Positions 19,526 through 28,016 of a stretch of 64,000 bases of DNA are shown here, one piece after another. Numbering within the stretch: position 1 is the stretch's first letter; every line of letters begins with the position of its first letter. Location of the stretch: the NCBI GenBank assembly GCA_963664845.1, contig OY761615.1:62001-126000 (forward strand). Direction: 5' to 3'. Source of the stretch: CAIYTF01 sp963664845. GTDB taxonomy: Bacteria; Bacteroidota; Ignavibacteria; Ignavibacteriales; Ignavibacteriaceae. The notes below the pieces were generated by a model. It made no database searches. It was given only the letters and a program-made list of their open reading frames with translations, and was not told the origin of the DNA. The translations under genes were made by a program, and so were the position numbers.

Positions 19526-19867
19526 TGTTTTTCTCCTTTTATTTGGCAGTCATCGCTTATGTATCAGCGGGTTGCCGAAGTTAATTCACTTCACGCGCAA
19601 CAACCGTCACTGAACTTATCATAGCGGCCATGCGCACTGGTTTTTCTCTCAGATATTATACAATAACAGGTAAGTGACATCGGGGGCTTAAGGTGCGCTC
19701 ATAGTTTGCATAACATTTACGTAAAGACTATTGAAAATTATTACAATTCACCTTTATTTTCAAACCGTTTATCATATTTACAGATGTTGCAAGATTCCGA
19801 ATTCTTCGCTATCAATTCTCCTCCCCGTTCCGTATTTTTACGTTTTATTATTTCAGGTTTAGGTTTC
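19526..19867. other. Divergent intergenic region upstream of surE
   Basis: This region lies between the minus-strand hydrolase and surE, and must contain both promoters. The coding frame of surE stays open upstream to about 19706, but that stretch has no resemblance to SurE and no ribosome-binding site. One near-palindrome (GAAGTTAATTCACTTC, 19577-19592, two mismatched positions) could bind a dimeric regulator. Confidence 0.4.
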
Positions 19868-20635
19868 ATGAAAATATTAGTCAGCAACGATGACGGCATC
19901 AGCTCACCGGGGATATACGCTCTCGTTCAGGAATTAAAGAAAATCGGTGATGTAGTGGTCGTAGCCCCCTTATCGGAACAAAGCGCGGTTGGTCATGCCA
20001 TAACAATGAAAACCCCCTTGCGCCTTACCAAATACAACCACCATGGCGAGTTTTTCGGCTATGCGGTTGACGGAACTCCCGCAGACTGCGTCAAGATGGG
20101 TGTCCGGAACATCCTTCAGGAGAATCCGGATATCGTGGTTTCAGGTATTAATCATGGCTCAAACGCTGCAACAGCGGTCATCTATTCGGGTACGGTCTCT
20201 GCTGCGCGTGAAGCCGCAATAATGGATATTCCGGCTATTGCTGTCTCTGTAACCAGCCACGAGGCAAAAAACTTTGGCTATGCTGCAAAACTCGCAGCCA
20301 AATTTTGCAAACTGATTGCAGAAAATGGACTTAAAAAGGGCACCCTGCTCAACATCAACGTTCCCGACATTCCGGAAGATGAAATAAAGGGTGTTCTGAT
20401 AACCAAACAGGGTAAGTCGAAATGGGATGATATTTACGAACGCCGCGTCGATCCAAACGGACAGGATTATTACTGGCTTACCGGACTGTTAGTCAACCTG
20501 GACAACGATTTGAGCTATGACCAGTATGCTGTTATTAATAACTATGCATCCGTATCCCCTATTCATTTTGACCTTACAGACAATGAGACCTATTCAGCCA
20601 TGGGAAAATGGGATATCGACGGTAACAGTAAATGA
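19868..20635 (+). CDS. surE: 5'/3'-nucleotidase SurE
   Basis: SurE is a metal-dependent phosphatase acting on nucleoside monophosphates. The start is set at the ATG giving MKILVSNDDG, because all family members begin here. The metal-binding NDDG (residues 7-10), SAVGHAIT, the DGTPADCVKMG segment and SGINHGSN with YSGTVSAAREA are all present. The length of 255 residues is normal. It heads a run of plus-strand genes; the next gene starts about 60 bp downstream. Confidence 0.95.
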   Translation: MKILVSNDDGISSPGIYALVQELKKIGDVVVVAPLSEQSAVGHAITMKTPLRLTKYNHHGEFFGYAVDGTPADCVKMGVRNILQENPDIVVSGINHGSNAATAVIYSGTVSAAREAAIMDIPAIAVSVTSHEAKNFGYAAKLAAKFCKLIAENGLKKGTLLNINVPDIPEDEIKGVLITKQGKSKWDDIYERRVDPNGQDYYWLTGLLVNLDNDLSYDQYAVINNYASVSPIHFDLTDNETYSAMGKWDIDGNSK

Positions 20636-20695
20636 AAGGATTTCTTTCGCTAATTGCCGGTTACCGGAGAACGTTAACTAAAACATCGTGTGACT

Positions 20696-22843
20696 ATGTT
20701 CGGATTTGATTCATTACATATCTCTACTTCCGGGAGCATCATCTGGACCTTCCTGTTTATGGCTGCGGCTGTGGGGTATGCCATCTTCATATACCGTAAT
20801 TCCCTTCCACGGCTTCCCCGGGGGCAACGGCTATTCCTGAATGTATTAAGGATTCTTGCACTGGTTTCGATTTTATTCATCTCGGCAGAACCCATTGTCA
20901 GGCTCGGAAAAACACTCACCGTGCAGCCAAAGCATCTGGTTTTTATCGACAATTCGCTTTCAATAACCAAAGGCTCAAAACAGGTAGAAAAAAGCGCGGT
21001 AATTCAGTCCTGGCTCACCAAGCTGAATGAATCATCCAAAAAAGAAAACGTTTCGCTGTATACATTCGGCAAAGAAGTAAAATCCTTTAAGCCGGAAAAC
21101 GGAAATAAACCTGATTATTCTGAGCCGGTAACCGATTTTTCCCAGATCTTTGAATCCATACGGAAAAACAACCTTGCACCTTCCTCCATCACCATCATCA
21201 GTGACGGCATTATCACAGAAGGACAAAATCCACTCTCAAGCGCTGAAAGACTCTCAGTTCCAATAGCCGCCATCGGGCTGGGTGACAGTACAACAAAGAA
21301 GGATCTTGCTGTTCCGGAACTACTGACCAACGAGTTTCTCTACCCCGGGGTGATCACTCCCGTCCGGGTTAGTGTGCAAAACTCCCATTTTGGCAGCGCA
21401 AGCACGCGGGTTTCGCTTTATGAGGAGTCCAAGCTGCTCGAGACAAAAAGCGTCGTTCTTGCAGAGGGAATGAACACGGTTCTTTTTGAGTATAAGCCAT
21501 CCTCCGCAGGTGAAAAACGCTTAAAAGCAACTGTTGACCCCATCGAGGGCGAGGTTAATAAAGAGAACAACGCAAAAAACGTTTTCATCAATGTCCTGCC
21601 CAATAAACGGAAAGCCCTGCTTGTTGCCGGCTACCCGTCAGCCGATGTAACGTTCATTAAACAGGCATTGGCGCTGGATACCAATATTGCCGTCTCTTCC
21701 ATTATTGAGATTAACAGGAATCAGACTCTGTCACCGGTAAATCAAAAAACAATTGACAGTGCGGATGTCCTGATATTTGTCCACTATCCTGTGGCAGGCT
21801 CAACTCCGCAGATGTTCTCAGCGCTCAAAAAGCAGATAACAGAAAAGCACAAATCGGTGTTCACGCTAATTGACGAAAACTCATCAACACCGATGGTAAA
21901 AGAAATTGAGGAATATCTTCCGGTTCGTACCGGTCGGCAAATCCCCGGAAGCTCACTGGCGCAGCCCATCCTTTTTGACAGAAATGCAGGGCATCCGGTT
22001 TTCACTAATTCCAACCTTGGTTCACCTTCCGATTGGGAGAATTTTGCACCGGTGGTCAGGCAAAACAACGAATTCCTCGTCAAACCAGAGGCAAATCAGC
22101 TTCTTTCTGCTAAGCTCAACAATGTTGTAACCAGTATTCCGCTGCTCGCTGCCCGGAATATAGGATCGCAACGGTCAATAGCTTTCATTGGCAAGGATAT
22201 CTGGCGCTGGAAATTGTCCTCAAACACGAGTCAAAGCACCAAATTCGATCAGTTCGTTCTCACAACGTTCAAATGGTTGTTTGCCTCGGCTCAAAAAGAC
22301 AATTTCAATATAAGGACCAACAAGAAGTTTTTCGCGGTGAATGAGAACGTTGATCTTTTCGCAGAGCTCTATGACGAGAACCTTTCACCCGTTTCTGATG
22401 CCCAAATCTCGGTTGAAGTGCAAAACGGCCCGGATAAATCAACTTTGTTGATGGATCAGCTCGGGAATGGTCTTTACGAGGGACACTTCATTCCTTCGCA
22501 AAAAGGCGATTACACGTTCACCGGAACTGCCAATGCAAAAAACATGAGCAATTTGCAATGCCACGGAAGATTCAATACCGGTGAGAACCAGGCTGAGCTT
22601 GCTGAGCTGAGATCAGATTATCAATTCCTCGCCGGTATGAGCAGAGTTTCCGATGGCGCCTTTTTCCCACAGGACTCAGTTGACGGATATTTCTCCTGGC
22701 TGCACCAGCAGGATGCAAAACTGACTCAATATAAACCTCAAATCTCCGAAATTGTACTTTGGAACAATCCCTGGTCACTCATCCTGATCATTCTGCTTCT
22801 CTCTCTTGAATGGTTTTTCCGTAAAAGAGCAGGCATGTTATGA
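20696..22843 (+). CDS. Membrane protein with VWA-like extracytoplasmic region
   Basis: This protein of about 715 residues has two hydrophobic segments near the N-terminus (WTFLFMAAAVGYAIFIY and the LRILALVSILFI region) and one at the C-terminus (WSLILIILLLSLEWFF). Between them, a segment starting VFIDNSLSIT resembles the MIDAS-like opening of a von Willebrand factor A domain. A later SITIISDGIITEG matches the second VWA strand. Further on are a Rossmann-like portion (LLVAGYPSADVTFIKQ) and beta-sandwich segments. Proteins of this layout accompany BatA/BatB-type or glutamine-amidotransferase-like membrane proteins in Bacteroidota; the function is not established. ATG 20696 is preferred over GTG 20690. 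Its stop is followed by comF with a 1-bp gap. Confidence 0.75.
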   Translation: MFGFDSLHISTSGSIIWTFLFMAAAVGYAIFIYRNSLPRLPRGQRLFLNVLRILALVSILFISAEPIVRLGKTLTVQPKHLVFIDNSLSITKGSKQVEKSAVIQSWLTKLNESSKKENVSLYTFGKEVKSFKPENGNKPDYSEPVTDFSQIFESIRKNNLAPSSITIISDGIITEGQNPLSSAERLSVPIAAIGLGDSTTKKDLAVPELLTNEFLYPGVITPVRVSVQNSHFGSASTRVSLYEESKLLETKSVVLAEGMNTVLFEYKPSSAGEKRLKATVDPIEGEVNKENNAKNVFINVLPNKRKALLVAGYPSADVTFIKQALALDTNIAVSSIIEINRNQTLSPVNQKTIDSADVLIFVHYPVAGSTPQMFSALKKQITEKHKSVFTLIDENSSTPMVKEIEEYLPVRTGRQIPGSSLAQPILFDRNAGHPVFTNSNLGSPSDWENFAPVVRQNNEFLVKPEANQLLSAKLNNVVTSIPLLAARNIGSQRSIAFIGKDIWRWKLSSNTSQSTKFDQFVLTTFKWLFASAQKDNFNIRTNKKFFAVNENVDLFAELYDENLSPVSDAQISVEVQNGPDKSTLLMDQLGNGLYEGHFIPSQKGDYTFTGTANAKNMSNLQCHGRFNTGENQAELAELRSDYQFLAGMSRVSDGAFFPQDSVDGYFSWLHQQDAKLTQYKPQISEIVLWNNPWSLILIILLLSLEWFFRKRAGML

Positions 22844-22844
22844 G

Positions 22845-23531
22845 ATGAAAGACCTGCCTGGTAATATTCTTGATTTTTTCCTTCCAAAAATCTGCCCCGG
22901 ATGTGGCAAAAGCCTAACCAACGGGAAAATGTGCATTTGCGCCAACTGCCTGACCTCCCTTGAAATAGCCTCCCCCACGAGGATCACCACCGAATACAAC
23001 CGGAGCTTCAGACATACCGGGAAGATCAGTTCCTATTTTGGGCTATACATTTTTCACACCGATTCACCCATACAAAACATCATCCATTCAATCAAATACA
23101 GCAAAAAGTTTACTACGGCATTCTTTCTTGGTCAGCAACTGGGCAATGCCCTCTGTGCTCTGCCCGGCTTCCGGCAAGTGGATATGATAATCCCCCTCCC
23201 GCTGCATGTTCTCCGGTTTGCCGAAAGAGGATATAATCAGTCAGCATTTATCGCCAAAGGTGTTGCTTCAGTGCTTCCTGCTGAGGTAAGCAGCCGCATC
23301 ATCAAACGGGTAAAAAACACGCCATCACAAACCGGATTGAACGCTGTCGAACGTAAAGTGAATATGGCACAGGCATTCAGGGTTGTTTCGCCCGCGGAAA
23401 TTGGAGGCAGACATCTGCTGCTTGTGGATGATGTGAAAACAACGGGAGCAACCATTGAAGAATGTGCTGCTGAGCTGGTAAAATACAATCCTGCAGGCAT
23501 TGTGGCCGCATCACTTGCAATAGCCGATTAA
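22845..23531 (+). CDS. comF: ComF family amidophosphoribosyltransferase-like protein
   Basis: This is a ComF/GntX-type protein of 228 residues. The N-terminal zinc ribbon has CPGC and CICANC. The phosphoribosyltransferase domain carries the PRPP-binding motif LLLVDDVKTTGAT. In naturally transformable bacteria ComF helps internalise or process single-stranded DNA; elsewhere its role is unclear. The ATG at 22845 begins right after the preceding stop (1-bp gap), so translation is probably coupled. An upstream in-frame ATG at 22806 lies inside the neighbour and would add a stretch atypical for the family. Confidence 0.88.
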   Translation: MKDLPGNILDFFLPKICPGCGKSLTNGKMCICANCLTSLEIASPTRITTEYNRSFRHTGKISSYFGLYIFHTDSPIQNIIHSIKYSKKFTTAFFLGQQLGNALCALPGFRQVDMIIPLPLHVLRFAERGYNQSAFIAKGVASVLPAEVSSRIIKRVKNTPSQTGLNAVERKVNMAQAFRVVSPAEIGGRHLLLVDDVKTTGATIEECAAELVKYNPAGIVAASLAIAD

Positions 23532-23593
23532 ATGAATTTTTTAAACCTTTTCGCGGGCAATTTGTCTAAATTCTATGAAACAAATGTGGTTTA

Positions 23594-24148
23594 ATGGTAG
23601 AAACGGTTTCCGACTTTGAACTGATACGTTCATTTTTACAAGGTGATCAGGCGGCATTCAATAAATTGGCTGCACGGTACCAAAGTAAGATCTATTGGCA
23701 TGCGCGAAGAATGACCGGTGATCATCTTGATGCAGACGATGTTATGCAGGAAGTCCTGCTGACAATGTACAACAAGTTGCACACGTTTCAGTTCAATTCA
23801 TCGCTGTATACCTGGGTTTACAGGATAACTGCGACCAGAAGTATCAACCACCTGACACGGAAAAAAGTAAGAAAATTTTTCTCGTTGGACAGCGATCAGG
23901 CCAGAGATTTATCAACATCAGAAGATATCCCCGAACAGATAGACATAAGGGATAAAATGTTGAAATTGGATGGCCTTATGCAGAAATTACCCGAACGCCA
24001 GAGAGAGGTTTTCATCTTGCGAAATTTTGAAATGCTGAGCTACGAGGAAATATCTGCCATTACAAAAAAGAGCGTCGGCTCTCTAAAAGCAAGCTATTTT
24101 CATGCTGTAGCGAAAATAGCAGATTGGATGAAAGAAGATAATGGATAA
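23594..24148 (+). CDS. ECF-type RNA polymerase sigma factor
   Basis: The protein has 184 residues with region 2 (AARYQSKIYWHARRMTG, DADDVMQEVLLTMY, TWVYRITATRSINHL) and region 4 (LPERQREVFILRNFEMLSYEEISAI). There is no extra N- or C-terminal domain. The stop overlaps the start of the next gene by 8 bp, the usual arrangement for a sigma factor and its membrane anti-sigma factor. It probably drives an envelope-stress regulon; the downstream Spy/CpxP-like gene is a natural target. Confidence 0.92.
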   Translation: MVETVSDFELIRSFLQGDQAAFNKLAARYQSKIYWHARRMTGDHLDADDVMQEVLLTMYNKLHTFQFNSSLYTWVYRITATRSINHLTRKKVRKFFSLDSDQARDLSTSEDIPEQIDIRDKMLKLDGLMQKLPERQREVFILRNFEMLSYEEISAITKKSVGSLKASYFHAVAKIADWMKEDNG

Positions 24149-24728
24149 AAGACTTATTGCTTACAACGACTGGCAGCTTCCTCCTGATGAAGAAACGAAG
24201 CTGAGAGCAGAGATAGCGCAATCACCTTCACTGCAGAAGGAATTGCTGGAGCTCAATAGCGCCCTGCAAAGTGTATGTGAACTGAACATCACACCACCTT
24301 TGGATAATTATTTTGCCGAAGCCCGGGTTAGGATGCATGCAAGGATCCGCCGGCGGGGTAACCGTTCAACATTTTCGCAATATGCGTTGGCAGGAAGCGG
24401 CGCCTTTTCTCTTGCACTTATGTTGTTTTTTGGAATTGCAACGCGTATTGTGCGCATTGATCAGGCAGGCATGGAACAAACACTGGCCAGCAGCTCTGCA
24501 ATTGAGACTATGGCACTTGAAAAGGGTGAGTCCCCGACTGTTGAAGCCATCATTACGGAAGATGAACCAACTGCCGCCATTCTTGACCAGAAGCTTGCAG
24601 ATGAAGTGGGCATTAAGCCCGAAAACACAGATAAGATTATCAGCGATTTAAATATTTCGACCGATGAGCTGGTTGCTGCACTTCCAAGCGATGCAATAAA
24701 CTCTTTGGATGCACAGTTCCGGCGGTAG
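24141..24728 (+). CDS. Probable anti-sigma factor, single-pass membrane protein
   Basis: The 195-residue protein overlaps the sigma-factor gene by 8 bp. Residues 1-75 are a soluble, helical, charged segment suited to binding a sigma factor. A transmembrane helix follows (ALAGSGAFSLALMLFFGIA, about 80-98), then an acidic extracytoplasmic part. There is no clear zinc-binding HxxxCxxC, so it is not a classical ZAS anti-sigma factor. The assignment rests on position, topology and overlap, not on a recognised domain. Confidence 0.68.
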   Translation: MDKRLIAYNDWQLPPDEETKLRAEIAQSPSLQKELLELNSALQSVCELNITPPLDNYFAEARVRMHARIRRRGNRSTFSQYALAGSGAFSLALMLFFGIATRIVRIDQAGMEQTLASSSAIETMALEKGESPTVEAIITEDEPTAAILDQKLADEVGIKPENTDKIISDLNISTDELVAALPSDAINSLDAQFRR

Positions 24729-24843
24729 ATGGTAAAGCGAAACTAAAGAATTGAAGATGCTTTCCCGGATTGTGAGTTGGAAATCCTCCGGTTGAGTTTC
24801 TGGAAGTAAATTATTAATTATATTAATTGTATTTGGCACTATC

Positions 24844-25320
24844 ATGAAAAACATTGTAACCTGGTTATTTCTTTCAGTTGGACTGATCCTTCTGTTCCCT
24901 TCAGCAAATTATGCTCAGCGGGGCGGAAAAGGTCAGAATTTGCAAAAAGTGGATCAGCTTGAAAAAGTCCGCCTGCTTGATGTTCTGCAGATGAACGATG
25001 ACGTCAGCATTAAATTTTTTAATCGGCGCCGGGAGTTCAAGCAGAAGCAGCGTGAAATTGGCGAGCAGGCAGAAAAGGTAATTGATGAATTGCAAAGCGT
25101 CCTTAAGGGACAGGATAAAGATATCAATCGCCTTAAAAAGCTCAACGAGGACCTGCTCAGACTGGAAGCGCAGCGTCAGAAACAGCGCCTGGATTATATG
25201 ACATCGCTGACTGATCTGCTATCCCCCGAGCAGATAGCAAAATTGGCAATTTTTGAGAGAGATTTTAAAAAAGAGATCCGCGAGGCGCTTTCACACCGCC
25301 GCCAATCCGAAAAAAATTAG
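24844..25320 (+). CDS. Periplasmic Spy/CpxP-like helical protein
   Basis: The 158-residue protein has a signal peptide (cleaved after NYA). The mature part is almost all helix and strongly charged, with long KQKQREIGEQAEKVI-type coiled segments and an LTDLLSPEQIAKL motif that resembles the LTxxQ motif of Spy/CpxP/ZraP chaperones. Relatives bind misfolded or metal-exposed proteins in the periplasm and are induced by envelope stress. It follows the sigma/anti-sigma pair by 115 bp and is probably part of that response. A start ATG is clear. Confidence 0.75.
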   Translation: MKNIVTWLFLSVGLILLFPSANYAQRGGKGQNLQKVDQLEKVRLLDVLQMNDDVSIKFFNRRREFKQKQREIGEQAEKVIDELQSVLKGQDKDINRLKKLNEDLLRLEAQRQKQRLDYMTSLTDLLSPEQIAKLAIFERDFKKEIREALSHRRQSEKN

Positions 25321-25396
25321 CAGAATTTGAGAAAATAAATAGCCGGATACATTTTGATTATTATTGAAAATTCGGTAATTTTATGATCTCAGTTTT

Positions 25397-25478
25397 GCGG
25401 AAGTGGCGGAACTGGTAGACGCGCACGTTTGAGGGGCGTGTGGGGAAACTCGTACGGGTTCAAGTCCCGTCTTCCGCA
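25397..25478 (+). tRNA. tRNA-Leu (anticodon GAG)
   Basis: The acceptor arms GCGGAAG (25397-25403) and CTTCCGC (25471-25477) pair perfectly, with A as discriminator. The anticodon stem CACGT/GCGTG encloses the loop TTGAGGG, giving anticodon GAG, which reads CUC and CUU leucine codons. The T arm is ACGGG-TTCAAGT-CCCGT. The extended variable arm (GGGGAAACTCGT region) is typical of a class II leucine tRNA. The CCA end is not encoded. Confidence 0.97.
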
Positions 25479-25522
25479 CTGATACTTGAAAAAACACTGC
25501 TCTCCCTCAAGTGTTTGCTTTT

Positions 25523-25563
25523 AGAGATGACATCCCGTTAAACTGGTGTCATCTCTTTTTTTT
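25523..25563 (+). terminator. Intrinsic terminator downstream of tRNA-Leu
   Basis: A perfect 10-bp stem (AGAGATGACA 25523-25532, TGTCATCTCT 25547-25556) has a 14-nt loop and is followed by a run of T to 25563. It lies 45 bp after the tRNA and is the strongest terminator in the window. Confidence 0.92.
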
Positions 25564-25851
25564 GTATATGCAACTTATCTCCTACTTTAATGCAACCCGA
25601 AGTTTCCGTTCCCCTGGTTAGTGTAGTATATATTGCTTTTTGTGCATGTGGATTGAAAGCGATTGAAAAGGATAGATTTCCATCCGGCATGGACGGGAAT
25701 GACAGTGCTTCACTCACTGTGCTATTTTGACAAAGAATGTATCAGAAGAAAAAAGGGTACGCGGATGAAACGGATTTGAACTGATTTCCGCAGATAGAAA
25801 TTCAAAATTCGACTTTTGAGACTTTACCCGCAGTTTTACCCACTCCACTCA

Positions 25852-25896
25852 CAGTTCCACCGGGTTCTACCAGGTTCCACCGGCAGTTCCACCGGT
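25852..25896. repeat. Short imperfect tandem GTTCCACCGG units
   Basis: Three close copies of GTTCCACCGG (25854, 25874, 25885) and one degenerate copy (GTTCTACCAG at 25864) sit head to tail within 45 bp. Further GTTCCACC and TTCCACC words occur at about 25928-25945. There is no coding context. Confidence 0.6.
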
Positions 25897-25903
25897 TTGG
25901 TGC

Positions 25904-25922
25904 CTGTAACATATTGTTACAG
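25904..25922. repeat. Perfect palindrome CTGTAACA-TAT-TGTTACAG
   Basis: An 8-bp perfect inverted repeat with a 3-nt centre lies just after the GTTCCACCGG array. It could be a protein-binding site or the end of a small element. No adjacent gene uses it obviously. Confidence 0.5.
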
Positions 25923-26355
25923 AATAAGTTCCACCACTTCCACCACCTTTTGCAGCATTTTTTTGCTTATGCATTATGAACTGTTTTCGAGTGTGAATGG
26001 GAATGAAACCATGCCCGGATTCATTCAGTTGATGCCAATGTGCCTGGTTTGAAGCAGGATTTTGCCAACTGGCTTCTTTGGATATTGCAGTCGATCCTTT
26101 CACAACAGGTTTCATCTTGCATTTCATTTATTGATTAAAATTATTTTCATGGGAGGAAGTTACCGGTGCGGATGCGTCATGGTCAAGTGCCTGGTTCACT
26201 GCATTAGGGGTGATGCATGGTGCAGTGCACAACGTAGTGTGGCGTGCACTGTATGGGGCGCTGCATGGGGGCAATAAAAGCCGCTCACAACAGCTAATAC
26301 TTCAGCGTAACATTTAATTTACCTATTGTTAAGAACTGATATCTATAAATCTTCA

Positions 26356-27141
26356 TTAATAAACCTGAGGCATTTCTTCCAATCCCGGGGGTCCTACAAA
26401 AACTGTAATTTCTGTTATTTTACTTTTTATTATTTCGGCCATCTGTTGCCCTACAATTAACCGCAAACCACCCAGCATCTTGTAGTATCGATACAACGAT
26501 ACGCAGTAAAAACCTGTCACAAGTTCAGGGCTTTCAAAATAACCACTACTGTCACAATCTCCATGCCATATCTCGTCCTCAAACTTCTCAAACGTTACTG
26601 AATCTTTAATTGCGACGCGCGTTATAGTAATCTCCCCACCCGATATCGCAGCACTCCCGTCCAGTGAATCAAACAGACATCGCCCCTTAATCTTCCCAAT
26701 TCCCAAAGGTCTTACTAATTGTTTAGTATATTTGATGTCGGGAATATTGCCAAGTGGAATCATTAAGGAGGTCAATGAATCAGCAACAACTCGTACATTG
26801 TCAAACCGGAATACTATTGAATCGCTATAGATACTCTTCAGCAGGTTATTTGCCGTTAATTTCTTATTCGAAATCTCAAGAGTATAATATCCCTCGCTAA
26901 TATCGTCTATTAAAAAACACCCGGCTGATGCGGCATTAAGTATTCGACCGTTCTCAACAATGTGCAGAGTAAATGTACTATAATCAAGTATGTTGCAAGG
27001 CTGGAAGTTTTAAACATAAATGGTATTTATTCTCCCCCAGATAGCTCCGGTATTTGTCATCACTGACGATTGGCTGTTTATGTTTCCCTGCATTAACAAC
27101 AGGCTGATTAAGCAATAAAGAATTGTTAGTATTGTTTTCAT
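26356..27141 (-). pseudogene. Paralog of the 27204-28016 protein, interrupted by one in-frame stop
   Basis: Reading from the ATG at 27141, the frame gives a signal peptide (MKTILTILYCLISLLLM...), then TGAIWGRINTIYV, a TAA at 27012-27010, and continues in the same frame with CNILDYSTFTL down to the normal stop at 26356. It aligns with the neighbour GAVWGMIKVPLFSDG...TLDYRSF with no insertion or deletion, so a single substitution created the stop. The rest matches well (IGKIKGRCLFDSLDG against LGVIHGRCLLDSFEG; GFYCVSLYRYY against GFYAISVSQYY; LEEMPQV against VEEIPTV). The total of 260 codons compares with 270 in the intact copy. Either the gene is dead, or the base is a sequencing error, or a shortened product starts downstream. 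Confidence 0.8.
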
Positions 27142-27203
27142 AATATATTTTCACGCATATTGAGCTGCTGCAGCCAGATAGAAGAAATTTATTTTTACTA
27201 AAA

Positions 27204-28016
27204 TCAAAAAGGTTTGACTGTAGGTATTTCTTCAACAGGATTAGGGGATACAATTACCTCAATTTCCGGATTAAAATCTTGTTTAATTTCAATAACTTTT
27301 TTCCCAATCAGATCCGTCATATGACCCGCCAGTTCATAATACTGTGAAACGCTTATTGCATAAAAACCAGTAATCAGTTCGGGCAAGACAAATTGTCCGG
27401 CGTTATTGCACACATCCATCCATAAAACTTCTTCGGATTTCGAAATTGTATTTGTATTACTTATCGATAGCCTGTTTACACTTACACCAATGCCTCCTAA
27501 CGGATATCCACCTTCAAAAGAATCCAATAAACAACGTCCGTGAATTACCCCCAACCCAACCGGCTTCTTCAATTGTACAGTTTCACTCCGAGCCCAATAT
27601 CCACCTGGAATATTCCCCTGGCCTATCGATAAAAAAGTGAGCGAATCAGTAACAACGTGAATGCTGTCAAAACGACATAGTATCGAATCGCCGGACATAC
27701 TTTCCAATATTCCCTGTTCGACAAGTTTCCGATTAGAAATTTCAAGTGAACGATAACCCTCCGATATATCGTTTATCAAAAAAAAACCGTTTCTATTAGC
27801 TTCAGTTATTTGTTTAGTGCCTGCAATAGAAAATACAAAGGAACGATAATCTAACGTATCCAAGAGCTTGCCATCACTGAATAAGGGTACTTTTATCATT
27901 CCCCAGACAGCTCCGTTTTTTGGATTGCCGGAAGGTTGTCCGTTAATTGTACAGGTAATTAACGAAGCAAAAAAAACGTATTTACAAATGATTTCTATGC
28001 TTTTTAGTAATTTCAT
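27204..28016 (-). CDS. Uncharacterised secreted protein
   Basis: This 270-residue protein has a signal peptide (about 1-25, ending near TINGQ). The mature part appears as repeated beta-sandwich modules: SFVFSIAGTKQITEANRNGFFLI and later LGVIHGRCLLDSFEGG. Each resembles a carboxypeptidase-regulatory or prealbumin-like fold in which a short ornament domain is followed by GFYAISV. That fold is a guess; no catalytic residues are seen. The ATG overlaps the stop of the gene upstream (4 bp), so translation is coupled. The next gene downstream is a broken paralog. Confidence 0.7.
   Translation of the reverse strand: MKLLKSIEIICKYVFFASLITCTINGQPSGNPKNGAVWGMIKVPLFSDGKLLDTLDYRSFVFSIAGTKQITEANRNGFFLINDISEGYRSLEISNRKLVEQGILESMSGDSILCRFDSIHVVTDSLTFLSIGQGNIPGGYWARSETVQLKKPVGLGVIHGRCLLDSFEGGYPLGGIGVSVNRLSISNTNTISKSEEVLWMDVCNNAGQFVLPELITGFYAISVSQYYELAGHMTDLIGKKVIEIKQDFNPEIEVIVSPNPVEEIPTVKPF

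Larger units (their letters stand above)
25564..26355. other. Gene-free, repeat-bearing region of about 790 bp
   Basis: No frame here looks like a protein: the open frames are low-complexity and lack ribosome-binding sites. It contains a short run of GTTCCACCGG-type units (25852-25896), a perfect palindrome (25904-25922), a stretch reading CGGATGAAACGGATTTG around 25760 that looks like a degenerate dispersed repeat, and a G-rich stretch with repeated TGCA words around 26190-26275. It may be a decayed mobile or repeat region. Confidence 0.55.

Noticed and set aside
19706..19867. Extended N-terminus of SurE
   Set aside because: The extra 54 codons do not resemble any SurE; the family starts at MKILVSNDDG.
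24834..24839. Sigma-54 promoter half-site TGGCAC ahead of the Spy-like gene
   Set aside because: No matching TTGC at the required spacing; the ATG follows within a few bases.
25816..26052. Plus-strand frame of 78 codons in the repeat-rich region
   Set aside because: The product is built from the GTTCCACCGG repeat and low-complexity sequence, with no start context.
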